From Cerasibacillus quisquiliarum (lineage in GTDB: Bacteria > Bacillota > Bacilli > Bacillales > Amphibacillaceae): DNA of 64,000 bases. This document shows, one piece after another, positions 34,760 through 46,327 of this stretch (positions within the stretch are counted from its first letter, which is position 1; every line of letters starts with the position of its first letter). The notes below the pieces were generated by a model. That model was not told where the DNA came from. It did no database searches and saw only the letters and a program-made list of their open reading frames with translations. A program made the position numbers and the translations under genes. The DNA lies in NCBI RefSeq assembly GCF_014202495.1, contig NZ_JACHHA010000013.1, positions 1 through 64,000 of the forward strand, given 5' to 3'.

Positions 34760-35101
34760 ATGCAAGCAAAAGCCGTAGCGAAATCAGTTCGCATAGCGCC
34801 TCGTAAAGTACGCTTAGTTATAGATTTGATTCGAGGAAAAGACGTGCATGAAGCGATTGCTATTTTAAAACATACACAGCGCAGCGCTTCACCAGTCGTT
34901 GAGAAATTATTAAATTCAGCAATAGCTAATGCTGAACATAACTATGAAATGGATACAGATAATTTAGTTGTATCTGAAGCATATGTTAATGAAGGTGTAA
35001 CACTTAAACGATTCCGTCCTCGTGCACAAGGCCGTGCAAGCGGAATTAATAAACGCACAAGCCACATTACCGTGGTTTTAACAGAAAAGAAGGAGGGGTA
35101 A
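34760..35101 (+). CDS. rplV: 50S ribosomal protein L22
   Basis: L22 spans the 50S and its beta-hairpin lines the tunnel near the macrolide site. The 113-residue protein begins [20 protein letters not shown]; the hairpin tip is [20 protein letters not shown]. No insertion or deletion of the kind that gives macrolide resistance is seen. It ends three bases before rpsC. Confidence 0.98.
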   Translation: MQAKAVAKSVRIAPRKVRLVIDLIRGKDVHEAIAILKHTQRSASPVVEKLLNSAIANAEHNYEMDTDNLVVSEAYVNEGVTLKRFRPRAQGRASGINKRTSHITVVLTEKKEG

Positions 35102-35104
35102 TCA

Positions 35105-35749
35105 GTGGGCCAAAAAATTAACCCAACAGGTCTTCGTGTCGGGATTATAAAAGACTGGGAGTCTAAATGGTATGCCGATGACAAAGACTATGCAGACTTA
35201 CTACATGAAGATATTAAAATCAGAGAATATCTTGAGGACCGCTTAAGCAAAGCTGCTGTATCTACAATTGAAATTGAGCGCGCAGCTAACCGTGTTAATA
35301 TTACAATTCACACAGGTAAACCAGGAATGGTGATTGGTAAAGGCGGTTCTGAAGTAGAAGCTTTACGAAAAGAACTTAATAAACTAACTGGCAAACGTGT
35401 TCATATTAACATTGTTGAAATTAAAAAAGTTGATTTAGATGCTAAATTAGTTGCAGAAAATATTGCACGCCAATTAGAAGGACGTATCTCATTCCGTCGT
35501 GCACAGAAACAAGCGATCCAACGCGTTATGCGCGCAGGAGCAAAAGGTGTTAGAACGATTGTTTCAGGCCGACTAGGAGGAGCAGACATCGCTCGTGCAG
35601 AACAATATAGTGAAGGGACAGTACCACTACACACTTTACGCGCAGACATTGACTACGCAAGTGTAGAAGCAGATACCACATATGGTAAACTTGGTGTAAA
35701 AGTGTGGATCTATCGTGGAGAAGTCCTTCCAGAAAAACCAAAAAAATAA
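35105..35749 (+). CDS. rpsC: 30S ribosomal protein S3
   Basis: S3 lines the mRNA entry channel and contributes helicase activity. The 214-residue protein begins [20 protein letters not shown], has a KH domain with [19 protein letters not shown], and the C-terminal domain with [20 protein letters not shown]. Start is GTG at 35105, after AAGGAGGGG inside the end of rplV. Confidence 0.98.
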   Translation: MGQKINPTGLRVGIIKDWESKWYADDKDYADLLHEDIKIREYLEDRLSKAAVSTIEIERAANRVNITIHTGKPGMVIGKGGSEVEALRKELNKLTGKRVHINIVEIKKVDLDAKLVAENIARQLEGRISFRRAQKQAIQRVMRAGAKGVRTIVSGRLGGADIARAEQYSEGTVPLHTLRADIDYASVEADTTYGKLGVKVWIYRGEVLPEKPKK

Positions 35750-35767
35750 GGAAGGGGGCAACGAATT

Positions 35768-36202
35768 ATGTTAATGCCTAAACGCGTGAAATATCGTAAA
35801 GAACATCGTGGCAGAATGAAAGGCCAAGCTAAAGGTGGAAAAGAAATATCCTTTGGTGAATACGGATTACAAGCATTAGAACCAACATGGATTACAGCAC
35901 GCCAAATTGAGGCAGCACGTATCGCCATGACACGTTTCATGAAACGTGGTGGTAAAGTTTGGATTAAAATTTTCCCAAACAAACCATATACTGCAAAGCC
36001 TCTAGAAGTACGAATGGGATCTGGTAAAGGTGCTCCAGAAGGATGGGTCGCTGTTGTAAAACCAGGAAAAATCCTATTTGAAATCGCAGGTGTAGAAGAA
36101 GAGGTTGCACGTGAAGCATTGCGCCTTGCCTCTCATAAACTGCCGATTAGAACTAAATTTGTAAAACGTGAAGAAATTGGTGGTGAAATCAATGAAGGCT
36201 AA
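35768..36202 (+). CDS. rplP: 50S ribosomal protein L16
   Basis: L16 helps position A-site tRNA. The 144-residue protein begins [19 protein letters not shown] and has the conserved segment [20 protein letters not shown], which contains the arginine hydroxylated in some species. GGAAGGGGG precedes the ATG. Its end overlaps rpmC by 11 bases. Confidence 0.98.
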   Translation: MLMPKRVKYRKEHRGRMKGQAKGGKEISFGEYGLQALEPTWITARQIEAARIAMTRFMKRGGKVWIKIFPNKPYTAKPLEVRMGSGKGAPEGWVAVVKPGKILFEIAGVEEEVAREALRLASHKLPIRTKFVKREEIGGEINEG

Positions 36203-36392
36203 TGAAATTAGAGAACTGACCACTGCCGAAATTGAGCAAAAAGTACAATCTTTAAAAGAAGAATTATTTAATCTTCGTTTCCAACTAGCGACTGGCCAAC
36301 TTGAAAATACTGCACGTATCCGTCAAGTTAAAAAGTCTATCGCACGTATGAAAACAGTTATCCGTGAACGTGAATTAAGCGTTAATAACTGA
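36192..36392 (+). CDS. rpmC: 50S ribosomal protein L29
   Basis: L29 is a small helical protein next to L23 at the tunnel exit. The 66-residue protein begins [20 protein letters not shown] and has the family motif [20 protein letters not shown]. The ATG at 36192 lies in the end of rplP; an in-frame ATG eight codons earlier adds residues not typical of L29. Confidence 0.97.
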   Translation: MKANEIRELTTAEIEQKVQSLKEELFNLRFQLATGQLENTARIRQVKKSIARMKTVIRERELSVNN

Positions 36393-36416
36393 TTATGAGA
36401 GGAGGTTAACCTCATT

Positions 36417-36680
36417 ATGGCTGAACGTAATGATCGAAAAGTTTATACTGGTCGAGTCGTATCAGATAAAATGGATAAAACAATTACTGTTTTAGTTGAG
36501 ACTTACAAAGTCCATCCATTATATAAGAAACGTATTAAAGACTCGAAAAAATTTAAAGCACATGACGAAAATAATCAAGCAAAAACAGGCGATATCGTTC
36601 GTATTATGGAAACTCGCCCACTATCAGCGACAAAACGCTTTCGCTTAGTCGAAATCGTTGAAGAAGCAGTCATTATATAA
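36417..36680 (+). CDS. rpsQ: 30S ribosomal protein S17
   Basis: S17 is an OB-fold 16S rRNA-binding protein. The 87-residue protein has [20 protein letters not shown] and [20 protein letters not shown]. The ribosome site is part of a 12-base perfect palindrome, GAGGTTAACCTC at 36402-36413, which could hide it in a small hairpin; that regulatory reading is inference. Confidence 0.98.
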   Translation: MAERNDRKVYTGRVVSDKMDKTITVLVETYKVHPLYKKRIKDSKKFKAHDENNQAKTGDIVRIMETRPLSATKRFRLVEIVEEAVII

Positions 36681-36719
36681 TGTTCGCTCGGAAGGTGTCC
36701 GAAAGGAGGTCACAGTATT

Positions 36720-37088
36720 ATGATCCAACAAGAAAGTACTTTGAAAATAGCAGATAACTCTGGTGCACGTGAAGTAAAGACGATTAAAGTCCTCGGTGGA
36801 ACTGGACGCAAAACAGCTAATATTGGAGATGTAGTTGTTTGTTCAGTTAAACAAGCTACACCAGGAGGCGTTGTCAAAAAAGGTGAAGTCGTTAAAGCGG
36901 TCATCGTACGTACAAAAACAGGTATCCGCCGCAATGACGGTTCTTATATCCGTTTTGATGAAAATGCGGCTGTCATCGTCCGTGATGATAAGAGTCCACG
37001 TGGAACACGTATTTTTGGACCTGTTGCACGTGAATTACGTGACGCAGACTTCATGAAAATTATTTCTTTAGCTCCAGAAGTATTGTAA
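36720..37088 (+). CDS. rplN: 50S ribosomal protein L14
   Basis: L14 lies at the subunit interface and is the target of the silencing factor RsfS. The 122-residue protein begins [20 protein letters not shown] and contains [30 protein letters not shown] precedes the ATG. First gene of the spc-type group, continuous with the S10 group. Confidence 0.98.
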   Translation: MIQQESTLKIADNSGAREVKTIKVLGGTGRKTANIGDVVVCSVKQATPGGVVKKGEVVKAVIVRTKTGIRRNDGSYIRFDENAAVIVRDDKSPRGTRIFGPVARELRDADFMKIISLAPEVL

Positions 37089-37123
37089 TAAACGAATTGA
37101 CCTTGTAAGGAGGTGCATCAAGC

Positions 37124-37435
37124 ATGCATGTAAAAAAAGGCGATAAAGTTAAAGTGATTTCCGGAAAAGACCGCGGAAAACAAGGTACAGTTTTAGAAGC
37201 ATTTCCTAAAACGGATCGTGTACTTGTAGAAGGTATTAACATGGTTCACAAACACGCAAAGCCTTCACAAGAAAATCCGCAAGGCGGAATTCTTAATCAA
37301 GAAGCACCGATCCATGTTTCCAATGTTATGCCTATTGATCCAAAAACAGGTGAACCGACACGAGTTGGTTATGAGGTTCGTGACGGCAAGAAAGTTCGCA
37401 TTGCAAAAAAATCCGGTGAACCTTTAGATAAATAA
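37124..37435 (+). CDS. rplX: 50S ribosomal protein L24
   Basis: L24 is an assembly initiator with a KOW motif. The 103-residue protein begins [20 protein letters not shown], the KOW loop, and has [29 protein letters not shown] precedes the ATG. It lies 35 bases after rplN and 23 before rplE. Confidence 0.98.
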   Translation: MHVKKGDKVKVISGKDRGKQGTVLEAFPKTDRVLVEGINMVHKHAKPSQENPQGGILNQEAPIHVSNVMPIDPKTGEPTRVGYEVRDGKKVRIAKKSGEPLDK

Positions 37436-37458
37436 TTTGTTGGCGAAAGGAGGGCATC

Positions 37459-38001
37459 ATGATGAATCAATTGAAACAAAAATATCAAGAAGAAATCGTT
37501 CCATCTCTAGTTGAGAAGTTTAACTATTCATCCGTTATGGAAGTACCAAAAATCGAAAAAATTGTTATTAATATGGGAGTAGGCGACGCTGTTCAAAACG
37601 CTAAAGCGTTAGATAGTGCAGTTGAAGAGCTCTCATTAATTTCTGGGCAAAAGCCTGTAATCACACGTGCGAAAAAATCAATCGCAGGTTTCCGATTACG
37701 TGAAGGTATGCCAATAGGAGCAAAAGTAACGCTTCGCGGAACTCGTATGTATGAATTTTTACAAAAACTAATCAGTGTTGCTTTACCAAGGGTGCGTGAC
37801 TTCCGTGGTGTATCTAAAAAGGCATTCGATGGCCGTGGAAACTATACACTTGGAATTAAAGAACAATTGATTTTCCCAGAAATCGACTATGATAAAGTAA
37901 ACAAAGTTCGTGGTATGGATATCGTTATTGTAACTACTGCCAATACTGATGAAGAAGCTCGTGAACTGTTAGCTCAACTAGGTATGCCATTCCAAAGATA
38001 A
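37459..38001 (+). CDS. rplE: 50S ribosomal protein L5
   Basis: L5 binds 5S rRNA and contacts P-site tRNA. The 180-residue protein has [20 protein letters not shown], the loop [20 protein letters not shown], and ends [20 protein letters not shown]. Two adjacent ATGs could start it; AAAGGAGGG fits either. An unusually long gap of 119 bases follows before rpsN. Confidence 0.98.
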   Translation: MMNQLKQKYQEEIVPSLVEKFNYSSVMEVPKIEKIVINMGVGDAVQNAKALDSAVEELSLISGQKPVITRAKKSIAGFRLREGMPIGAKVTLRGTRMYEFLQKLISVALPRVRDFRGVSKKAFDGRGNYTLGIKEQLIFPEIDYDKVNKVRGMDIVIVTTANTDEEARELLAQLGMPFQR

Positions 38002-38120
38002 TAATTCTTAAGGATATGAAGGAATGACCGTTCTTAAAGGCTATTTCGTAAATCGTGTTGCTACTGTATAGCGCTTTATGACGAGAAAGACGTTTAAGAG
38101 CTAAACAAGGAGGGAAAATT

Positions 38121-38306
38121 GTGGCCAAAAAATCAATGATAGCGAAACAGAAACGCCCACAGAAATATAAAGTCCGTGAATATACACGTTGTGAACGCTG
38201 TGGTCGTCCACATTCTGTAATCCGCAAATTTAGACTTTGCCGTATTTGTTTCCGCGAACTTGCCCATAAAGGTCAAATTCCTGGTGTCAAAAAAGCAAGC
38301 TGGTAA
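38121..38306 (+). CDS. rpsN: 30S ribosomal protein S14 type Z
   Basis: The 61-residue S14 has four zinc ligands (C24, C27, C40, C43), so it is the zinc-requiring form. It begins with GTG after AGGAGGG and reads [20 protein letters not shown]. Bacillales often keep a zinc-free S14 elsewhere. The 119-base gap before it is longer than the usual 20-30 bases. Confidence 0.97.
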   Translation: MAKKSMIAKQKRPQKYKVREYTRCERCGRPHSVIRKFRLCRICFRELAHKGQIPGVKKASW

Positions 38307-38337
38307 ACCCGTAAATTAGGGAAGGAGGTAAATATTA

Positions 38338-38736
38338 ATGGTAATGACAGATCCAATTGCAGATATGTTAACTCGTATTCGTAATGCGAGCGAGGTAAGA
38401 CATGAAAAATTAGAGCTTCCGGCTTCTAAAATGAAGAAAGAAATTGCAGATATTCTAAAACGTGAAGGATTCGTCCGTGATTACGAATTAATCGAAGACA
38501 ATAAACAAGGTGTACTTCGTATATTCCTTAAATACGGTCCAAATGATGAACGTGTTATAACTGGTCTAAAACGTATTAGTAAACCAGGTCTTCGTGTATA
38601 TGCAAAAGCAACAGAAGTACCTCGTGTATTAAATGGATTAGGAATTGCAATCGTATCAACATCAAAAGGCGTGCTTTCAGACAAAGAAGCACGTGCACAA
38701 GCCGTTGGCGGCGAAGTTCTCGCATATGTATGGTAA
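38338..38736 (+). CDS. rpsH: 30S ribosomal protein S8
   Basis: S8 binds the central domain of 16S rRNA and in E. coli represses the spc operon. The 132-residue protein begins [20 protein letters not shown] and ends [20 protein letters not shown] then VLAYVW. GAAGGAGGT precedes the ATG. Confidence 0.98.
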   Translation: MVMTDPIADMLTRIRNASEVRHEKLELPASKMKKEIADILKREGFVRDYELIEDNKQGVLRIFLKYGPNDERVITGLKRISKPGLRVYAKATEVPRVLNGLGIAIVSTSKGVLSDKEARAQAVGGEVLAYVW

Positions 38737-38765
38737 GGAACAATTAGGTTGAGGAGGTGTAAGTT

Positions 38766-39302
38766 ATGTCTCGTACAGGATTAAATCCTATCGAAATTCC
38801 ACAAGGTGTAGAAGTTACATTAGATGGAACGACTGTTAAGGTTAAAGGCCCAAAAGGCGAATTATCAAGAGAAATAAGTGACACGATTCATGTTAAAATA
38901 GAAGAAAACACGATATATCTTGAGCGATCAAGCGATACGAAAGAACAACGCTCTTTACATGGAACAACACGTAGTCTCATTGCTAATATGGTAGAAGGAG
39001 TTAGCAAAGGTTTCCAAAAAGAACTAGAGATTATCGGTGTCGGTTACCGTGCTCAAAAACAAGGTAATAAAGTGATCATCAACGCAGGATATTCACACCC
39101 TGTAGAAGTTGAACCGTTAGAAGGTACTGAAATCGATGTTCCTAAAAACACACATTTAGTTGTTAAAGGCATTGACAAAGAGGCAGTAGGTGCGCTAGCT
39201 GCAAACATTCGTGCAATTAGACCACCTGAGCCATATAAAGGAAAAGGTATCCGTTACGTTGGTGAATACGTACAACGTAAAGAAGGTAAGACTGCTAAAT
39301 AA
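38766..39302 (+). CDS. rplF: 50S ribosomal protein L6
   Basis: L6 lies at the base of the L12 stalk near the sarcin-ricin loop. The 178-residue protein begins [20 protein letters not shown] and carries the family C-terminal motif [29 protein letters not shown] precedes the ATG. Confidence 0.98.
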   Translation: MSRTGLNPIEIPQGVEVTLDGTTVKVKGPKGELSREISDTIHVKIEENTIYLERSSDTKEQRSLHGTTRSLIANMVEGVSKGFQKELEIIGVGYRAQKQGNKVIINAGYSHPVEVEPLEGTEIDVPKNTHLVVKGIDKEAVGALAANIRAIRPPEPYKGKGIRYVGEYVQRKEGKTAK

Positions 39303-39332
39303 GGTTAGTTAGAGCAGAAAGGAGTGACGTTA

Positions 39333-39695
39333 ATGATCACTAAGACAAGTAAAAATGTAACGCGAAAAAGAAGACATGCACGTGTACGTCGTACCCTTCA
39401 AGGTACAACAGAACAACCACGTCTTAACGTTTTTCGTTCAAATAAACATATCTATGCACAGTTGATTGATGACACTGAGGGTAAAACTTTAGCAGAAGCA
39501 TCAACAGTAGATAAAGAATTAGCACTTGATTCTACAAGTACAGTAGAAGCTGCTGAAAAAGTAGGAGAATTAATCGCAAAACGTGCTCTAGAAAAAGGCT
39601 ATACTTCGGTTGTTTTTGACCGTGGTGGCTACCTATTCCATGGGCGTGTCAAAGCATTAGCAGAAGCTGCTCGTAAAGCAGGTCTTGAATTTTAA
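39333..39695 (+). CDS. rplR: 50S ribosomal protein L18
   Basis: L18 carries 5S rRNA into the 50S with L5. The 120-residue protein begins [20 protein letters not shown] and has [18 protein letters not shown] and [23 protein letters not shown] at 39333 lies 6 bases after AAAGGAGTG; a GTG three codons upstream is within that site. Confidence 0.98.
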   Translation: MITKTSKNVTRKRRHARVRRTLQGTTEQPRLNVFRSNKHIYAQLIDDTEGKTLAEASTVDKELALDSTSTVEAAEKVGELIAKRALEKGYTSVVFDRGGYLFHGRVKALAEAARKAGLEF

Positions 39696-39716
39696 TAAAA
39701 AGGAGGGGACCTATAA

Positions 39717-40220
39717 ATGCGTACAATTATTGATCCGAATAAGTTAGATCTTGAAGAACGTGTTGTTACAGTTAATCGTGTAGCAAAAGTAGTAAAAGGT
39801 GGACGTAATTTCCGTTTCACAGCGCTAGTTGTAGTTGGTGATAAAAACGGTCATGTAGGATTTGGTACAGGAAAGGCGTTAGAAGTACCAGATGCTATTA
39901 AAAAGGCAATTGAAAACGCGAAGAAGAACCTTATAAAAGTACCAATTGTTGGAACAACAATTCCACATGAAATTCATGGGAAGTTTGGCTCTGGAAACGT
40001 CCTTATGAAACCAGCAGCAGAAGGTACAGGAGTTATCTCTGGTGGTCCAGTTCGTGCGGTACTAGAGCTTGCAGGAATTGGTGACATCTTGACAAAATCC
40101 CTAGGTTCAAACACGCCAATCAACGTTGTCCGTGCTACAATTAATGGCTTAGCTAACTTAAAGCGTGCCGAAGATGTAGCAAAATTACGCGGCAAAACGG
40201 TTGAAGAACTGTTAGGTTAA
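39717..40220 (+). CDS. rpsE: 30S ribosomal protein S5
   Basis: S5 affects decoding and shapes the spectinomycin pocket. The 167-residue protein has the N-terminal dsRNA-binding-like domain with [20 protein letters not shown], whose loop is intact, so no spectinomycin deletion is seen. The C-terminus holds [29 protein letters not shown] precedes the ATG. Confidence 0.98.
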   Translation: MRTIIDPNKLDLEERVVTVNRVAKVVKGGRNFRFTALVVVGDKNGHVGFGTGKALEVPDAIKKAIENAKKNLIKVPIVGTTIPHEIHGKFGSGNVLMKPAAEGTGVISGGPVRAVLELAGIGDILTKSLGSNTPINVVRATINGLANLKRAEDVAKLRGKTVEELLG

Positions 40221-40234
40221 GGGAGGGAAGTTAG

Positions 40235-40414
40235 ATGTCTAAAGTTAAAATCACCCTTAAAAAAAGTGTGATCGGCGCACAAAAAAAACAGTTACAAACA
40301 GTCGAAGCACTCGGCTTAAAAAAAGTTAATGACTCCGTTGAAAAAGCAGATACACCTGCTGTTCGTGGGATGATTGATAAAGTATCTCACCTTGTAACAG
40401 TAGAAGAGCTATAA
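40235..40414 (+). CDS. rpmD: 50S ribosomal protein L30
   Basis: A 59-residue small ribosomal protein reading [20 protein letters not shown] then [17 protein letters not shown], the classic bacterial L30 core. GGGAGGG lies 7 bases before the ATG. It fits between rpsE and rplO, as in the Bacillus spc cluster. Confidence 0.96.
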   Translation: MSKVKITLKKSVIGAQKKQLQTVEALGLKKVNDSVEKADTPAVRGMIDKVSHLVTVEEL

Positions 40415-40445
40415 TGACTATATACTTTAAAGAGGAGGTGCTCGC

Positions 40446-40886
40446 ATGAAACTTCATGAATTAAAACCAGAAGAAGGTTCACGTAAGAAACGCAATCGAG
40501 TAGGACGCGGAATGGCATCAGGCCACGGAAAAACCTCTGGTAGAGGACATAAAGGTCAGAAGGCACGTGCAGGCGGAAAGGTGCGTCCAGGTTTTGAAGG
40601 TGGTCAAACACCACTATTCCAACGTCTGCCTAAACGTGGATTTACTAATATTAACCGTAAAGAATATGCGATTGTTAATCTTGACACATTAAATCGATTT
40701 GAAGACGGTACAACAATTACACCTGAGCTCTTACTTCAAGAAGGTATCGTAAAAAACCTGAAATCAGGTGTTAAGATTTTAGGAAACGGAACGCTTGATA
40801 AAAAATATACAGTAAAAGCTCATAAGTTTTCTGCTTCAGCTAAAGAAGCGATAGAAACAGCGGGCGGTAAGGCTGAGGTGATTTAA
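40446..40886 (+). CDS. rplO: 50S ribosomal protein L15
   Basis: L15 is a late assembly protein of the 50S. The 146-residue protein begins [20 protein letters not shown] and has the glycine-rich stretch [20 protein letters not shown], then a globular C-terminal domain. AGAGGAGGTG precedes the ATG. secY starts right after its stop codon. Confidence 0.98.
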   Translation: MKLHELKPEEGSRKKRNRVGRGMASGHGKTSGRGHKGQKARAGGKVRPGFEGGQTPLFQRLPKRGFTNINRKEYAIVNLDTLNRFEDGTTITPELLLQEGIVKNLKSGVKILGNGTLDKKYTVKAHKFSASAKEAIETAGGKAEVI

Positions 40887-42176
40887 TTGTTCCGGACAAT
40901 CTCCAATTTTATGCGCGTAGGTGATATCAGACGGAAGATTATTTTCACATTACTGATGCTCATTGTATTCCGTCTGGGCACATTTATTCCGGTACCATTT
41001 ACAGATAAGCAAGCACTTGACTTTATGAACCAACAAAATGTGTTTGGCTTTTTAAACACATTTGGCGGTGGCGCGTTACAAAACTTCTCCATTTTTGCAA
41101 TGGGAATTATGCCTTACATTACAGCATCGATTATCATGCAATTGTTGCAGATGGATGTTGTACCAAAGTTTACTGAATGGAAAAAGGAAGGCGAGACAGG
41201 CCGTAAGAAATTAGCTCAAGTGACGCGGTACGGAACTGTCGTTCTTGCATTTATTCAAGCGATTGCAACATCAATTGGCTTTAATGCGATGGCAGGTGGA
41301 CTATTAATTAAAGATCCAAGTGCTATGAAGTTTATTATCATTGCACTCGTGTTAACTGCAGGAACAACCTTTTTAATGTGGCTAGGTGAACAAATTACCG
41401 CAAATGGTGTCGGTAACGGTATTTCGATTATCATTTTCGCAGGTATTGTTGCTGCCGTACCAAACGGTATCCAGCAACTTTATATCCAGTATTTCGATAA
41501 TCCAGGTGATGAGTTGTTTCTTAACATTGTAACTGTTGCTTTAATCATATTAGTCGCGATTGCCGTAACAGTAGGGGTTATTTTTATCCAACAAGCGTTA
41601 AGAAAGATACCGATTCAATACGCTAAAAAGATTGTTAACCGTTCACCAGTCGGTGGTCATTCAACCCATTTACCACTCAAAGTAAATGCTGCAGGTGTTA
41701 TACCAGTTATTTTCGCTGTAGCGTTTATTATGGCGCCGCGAACTATTGCAGGCTTCTTTGATGGTAAAGTAGCGAATACGATTGAGTATATTTTTGATTA
41801 TACAAACCCTGTCGGTATGATCATCTATGTCGCGCTCATTATTGCGTTTACGTATTTCTATACGTTCGTTCAAGTCAACCCTGAACAAATGGCTGAGAAT
41901 TTACAAAAACAGGGTGGGTATATCCCAGGCATTCGACCTGGTAATCATACAGAAACTTATTTAACCCGAGTCATTAATCGATTAACATTTGTTGGCGCCA
42001 TCTTCCTAGCTGTTGTATCTGTCTTCCCGATCATATTAGCAGCAATAGCGAACCTTCCATCAGGTATCCAAATCGGTGGAACGAGCTTACTCATTGTCGT
42101 AGGGGTTGCATTACAAACGATGAAACAGTTAGAGAGCCAATTAGTTAAACGACATTACAGAGGTTTTATAAGATGA
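40887..42176 (+). CDS. secY: Preprotein translocase channel SecY
   Basis: SecY is the protein-conducting channel. The 429-residue protein has ten membrane helices; the start FRTISNFMRVGDIRRKIIFT, the plug-region FGGGALQNFSIFAMGIMPYI and the cytosolic loop VNRSPVGGHSTHLPLKVNAA are visible. It starts with TTG directly after the rplO stop, with AAGGCTGAGGTG inside rplO as ribosome site. Together with secE (14.5 kb) it forms the Sec core. Confidence 0.98.
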   Translation: MFRTISNFMRVGDIRRKIIFTLLMLIVFRLGTFIPVPFTDKQALDFMNQQNVFGFLNTFGGGALQNFSIFAMGIMPYITASIIMQLLQMDVVPKFTEWKKEGETGRKKLAQVTRYGTVVLAFIQAIATSIGFNAMAGGLLIKDPSAMKFIIIALVLTAGTTFLMWLGEQITANGVGNGISIIIFAGIVAAVPNGIQQLYIQYFDNPGDELFLNIVTVALIILVAIAVTVGVIFIQQALRKIPIQYAKKIVNRSPVGGHSTHLPLKVNAAGVIPVIFAVAFIMAPRTIAGFFDGKVANTIEYIFDYTNPVGMIIYVALIIAFTYFYTFVQVNPEQMAENLQKQGGYIPGIRPGNHTETYLTRVINRLTFVGAIFLAVVSVFPIILAAIANLPSGIQIGGTSLLIVVGVALQTMKQLESQLVKRHYRGFIR

Positions 42177-42179
42177 TGA

Positions 42180-42857
<678 letters not shown>

Positions 42858-42986
42858 AGAGATGCAATTCTCTTTATGACGTTATATAATAGATGTCGTA
42901 GTGTTTGACTATATAAGTGACACACGAATAGCAGTGAACTACTAAGGTCTTTGCAAACTTTAAATAAACCTAAATGAAGGTGATCG

Positions 42987-43283
42987 TTGTTGAGCGAAGT
43001 GGATGGTATACCGCGAATAGGTGAAGTTGTCCGTATTCTGCGAGGACGAGAAGCAGGGCAGTATGCGATTATTATAGATGTGATCGATGATCGTTTTGTT
43101 CTGCTTGCTGATGGTGAAAAGCGTAAATATGACAGACCGAAGAAGAAAAATCTGAATCATATTGAGCTCTTAGATTATATTTCTCCAGAAGTCCAAAACA
43201 GCCTTCTAGAAACTGGTCGTGTCACAAATGGTAAATTACGATTTGCTTTAGATAAATTTGTAAATGAGATTGTGACTGATTAA
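42987..43283 (+). CDS. KOW-domain RNA-binding protein
   Basis: The 98-residue protein begins with a KOW-type fold ([20 protein letters not shown] then [20 protein letters not shown]), like L14e/L24-related small proteins found between map and infA in Bacillales. It probably binds RNA on or near the ribosome; its exact role is unknown to me. The start is TTG at 42987 (another TTG follows) after GAAGGTGATC. It sits where adk-map-KOW-infA is normal, minus map. Confidence 0.88.
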   Translation: MLSEVDGIPRIGEVVRILRGREAGQYAIIIDVIDDRFVLLADGEKRKYDRPKKKNLNHIELLDYISPEVQNSLLETGRVTNGKLRFALDKFVNEIVTD

Positions 43284-43301
43284 AGAAGGGAGATCAACAC
43301 G

Positions 43302-43520
43302 ATGGCAAAAGAGGACGTTATTGAAGTGGAAGGTATTGTTACTGAAACATTACCGAACGCGATGTTTAATGTAGAACTCGAAAATGGTCATACTGTTTTA
43401 GCACATGTATCTGGTAAGATTCGTATGCACTTCATTCGTATTCTACCAGGTGATAAAGTGACTGTAGAACTTTCACCATATGATTTGACTAAAGGACGAA
43501 TCACGTATCGTTATAAATAA
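43302..43520 (+). CDS. infA: Translation initiation factor IF-1
   Basis: IF-1 blocks the A site during initiation. The 72-residue OB-fold protein begins [20 protein letters not shown] and has [20 protein letters not shown] and [29 protein letters not shown] precedes the ATG. rpmJ follows 35 bases later. Confidence 0.98.
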   Translation: MAKEDVIEVEGIVTETLPNAMFNVELENGHTVLAHVSGKIRMHFIRILPGDKVTVELSPYDLTKGRITYRYK

Positions 43521-43555
43521 GTGCATAAGCTCCGATATAAAAGGAGGTAAAGATA

Positions 43556-43669
43556 ATGAAAGTAAGAGCATCTGTAAAACCGATGTGTGAAAAATGTAAA
43601 ATAATTAAACGCAAAGGAAAAGTCATGGTGATTTGCGAAAATCCAAAGCATAAACAAAAACAAGGTTAA
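43556..43669 (+). CDS. rpmJ: 50S ribosomal protein L36
   Basis: A 37-residue protein, [20 protein letters not shown] to the C-terminus, with zinc ligands C11, C14, C27 and H32: the zinc-binding form of L36. AAGGAGGT precedes the ATG. It lies between infA and rpsM, its usual place. Confidence 0.97.
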   Translation: MKVRASVKPMCEKCKIIKRKGKVMVICENPKHKQKQG

Positions 43670-43692
43670 CTTTGAGGAGGTGCTGATATAAA

Positions 43693-44055
43693 ATGGCTCG
43701 TATAGCAGGTATTGATATTCCACGTGATAAACGTGTTGTCATTTCATTAACATATATCTATGGCATTGGTAAACCAACCGCACAAAAAATCCTTCAAGAT
43801 GCAGGTGTATCAGAGGATACACGCGTACGTGACTTAACAGAAGACGAATTAGGAAGAATTCGTCAAGAAGTTAATCATTACACTATAGAAGGGGACCTTC
43901 GCCGTGAAAAATCTCTAGACATTAAACGTTTAATAGAGATTGGTTCATATAGAGGAATGCGTCACCGTAAAGGATTACCAGTACGTGGTCAAAGCACAAA
44001 AAATAATGCTCGTACACGCAAAGGTCCACGTCAAGCGACCGCTGGTAAAAAATAA
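43693..44055 (+). CDS. rpsM: 30S ribosomal protein S13
   Basis: S13 bridges to the 50S and contacts P-site tRNA. The 120-residue protein begins [20 protein letters not shown] and ends with the basic tail [29 protein letters not shown] precedes the ATG. First of the alpha group (rpsM-rpsK-rpoA-rplQ). Confidence 0.98.
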   Translation: MARIAGIDIPRDKRVVISLTYIYGIGKPTAQKILQDAGVSEDTRVRDLTEDELGRIRQEVNHYTIEGDLRREKSLDIKRLIEIGSYRGMRHRKGLPVRGQSTKNNARTRKGPRQATAGKK

Positions 44056-44079
44056 TAAGTAAAGGAGGAACAAACATCA

Positions 44080-44472
<393 letters not shown>

Positions 44473-44685
44473 CGCTTAAAGGCGTATAGAATTTGTCAGC
44501 CTGTCTATAATGGGTTATGATGACATAAGATATGTCTTTTAACTCATAAACCTATTAAACAACATCGCATAGACAAAATGATACGAAAGAAATAGTGCAG
44601 AGACGATGCAAACTGCCTATTTGGGGGAATTTCGGTTAAACATACTTAACCGGGGTTTCGACGTTTTTAAGGAGGGGTTTAAGGA

Positions 44686-45630
44686 ATGATCGAAATTGAA
44701 AAGCCGAAAATTGAAACGGTAGAGATCAGCGAGGACGCTACATTCGGGAAGTTCGTTGTCGAACCACTTGAACGTGGGTATGGAACTACATTAGGAAACT
44801 CCTTGCGTCGTATCCTGCTATCCTCACTTCCGGGCGCTGCTGTTACATCAGTTCAAATTGATGGAGCTCTTCATGAATTCTCAACAATTGAAGGAGTCGT
44901 TGAAGATGTAACAACGATTATTTTAAATTTGAAAGATTTAGCTCTGAAAATTTATTCCGATGAAACGAAAACATTGGAAATTGATGTGCAAGGAGAGGGG
45001 ACAGTTACGGCTCGAGACTTGATTTATGATAGTGATGTAGAAGTATTGAATCCGGATCTCCATATTGCAACGCTAAATGAAAAAGGAAGTCTGCATATGA
45101 AACTCACTGCCGAACGTGGTCGCGGCTATCGTCCAGCAGAGGACAATAAGCGGGATGATTTTCCAATTGGTGTTATTCCAATTGATTCCGTTTTTACACC
45201 AGTTTCACGTGCAAACTATCAAGTTGAAAATACTCGTGTAGGTCAAAGTGCAAACTACGACAAACTTACATTTGATGTTTGGACAGACGGAAGTATACGC
45301 CCAGAAGAAGCAGTATCTCTTGGCGCTAAAATTTTAACAGAACATCTTAATATATTTGTTAGTTTAACAGAAGAAGCTCAAAGTGCTGAAATTATGGTGG
45401 AAAAAGAAGAAGATCAGAAAGAAAAAGTGATGGAAATGACAGTTGAAGAACTTGATCTTTCTGTAAGGTCTTACAACTGCCTAAAGCGTGCTGGTATTAA
45501 TACTGTTCAAGAACTAACAACGAAATCTGAAGAAGATATGATGAAGGTACGTAATCTAGGACGCAAGTCATTAGATGAGGTCAAATCAAAACTAGCCGAA
45601 CTAAATTTAAGTTTGCGTAAAGATGACTAA
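44686..45630 (+). CDS. rpoA: RNA polymerase alpha subunit
   Basis: The alpha dimer is the scaffold of RNA polymerase and its C-terminal domain reads UP elements and activators. The 314-residue protein has the N-terminal domain with [20 protein letters not shown] and the C-terminal domain with [20 protein letters not shown] and [26 protein letters not shown] precedes the ATG. Confidence 0.98.
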   Translation: MIEIEKPKIETVEISEDATFGKFVVEPLERGYGTTLGNSLRRILLSSLPGAAVTSVQIDGALHEFSTIEGVVEDVTTIILNLKDLALKIYSDETKTLEIDVQGEGTVTARDLIYDSDVEVLNPDLHIATLNEKGSLHMKLTAERGRGYRPAEDNKRDDFPIGVIPIDSVFTPVSRANYQVENTRVGQSANYDKLTFDVWTDGSIRPEEAVSLGAKILTEHLNIFVSLTEEAQSAEIMVEKEEDQKEKVMEMTVEELDLSVRSYNCLKRAGINTVQELTTKSEEDMMKVRNLGRKSLDEVKSKLAELNLSLRKDD

Positions 45631-45839
45631 CATTTAACGACATCTTTAGAGAAAAGGCACAAAAAGCTCGTCGATACGCTATATTATTCTTCGTTGATTT
45701 CTTGATTACGACTATTTGCTATGAACCGTTCTGTTACAAAAAAATAGTTTATTTTACAAAACAAGAATGAAACGAATAATTATAGCGTTTTTTACAGCTT
45801 TTTGACCGGCTACATTTGGAAATAAGGGAGGGATAGTCC

Positions 45840-46190
45840 ATGCCAAGAAAACTAGGCCGTAGTACGGACGCTCGTATGGCATTACTTCGCAACCTTGCAT
45901 CTGATTTAATCCTTCACGAACGTGTTGAAACAACAGAAGCAAAAGCGAAGGAATTAAAAAAAGTAGTAGAAAAAATGATCACACTTGGTAAACGTGGCGA
46001 TCTTCACGCACGACGCCAGGCAGCTGCATTTCTATATAACAAAACAAATGAAGAAGAAAAAGTTATCGACAAACTTTTCGGTGATATTGCATCACGTTAT
46101 GAAGAACGGCAAGGTGGCTACACACGCGTACTTAAACTGGGTACACGTCAAGGTGATGGATCAAAAATGGCGATTATTGAACTTGTGTAA
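45840..46190 (+). CDS. rplQ: 50S ribosomal protein L17
   Basis: L17 lies near the tunnel exit. The 116-residue protein begins [20 protein letters not shown] and has [29 protein letters not shown] precedes the ATG. A 209-base gap separates it from rpoA; I see no clear promoter or terminator there. It ends the long S10-spc-alpha run. Confidence 0.98.
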   Translation: MPRKLGRSTDARMALLRNLASDLILHERVETTEAKAKELKKVVEKMITLGKRGDLHARRQAAAFLYNKTNEEEKVIDKLFGDIASRYEERQGGYTRVLKLGTRQGDGSKMAIIELV

Positions 46191-46204
46191 TACCCCATAC
46201 AAGC

Positions 46205-46255
46205 TAAGGGCAGGACTGAATCTCTTTCATGAGGTGAATCCAAGCCCTTTTTTTG
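46205..46255 (+). terminator. Terminator after rplQ
   Basis: AAGGGC (from 46206) pairs with GCCCTT (to 46249) with a structured insert, followed by a run of seven T residues. Confidence 0.75.
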
Positions 46256-46327
46256 CATATTAAGTGAAGTGAAAAGCGAACGTATAAAAAAACCCAAGCA
46301 GTTGAGCGAAGGATGAGGAGGCACACG

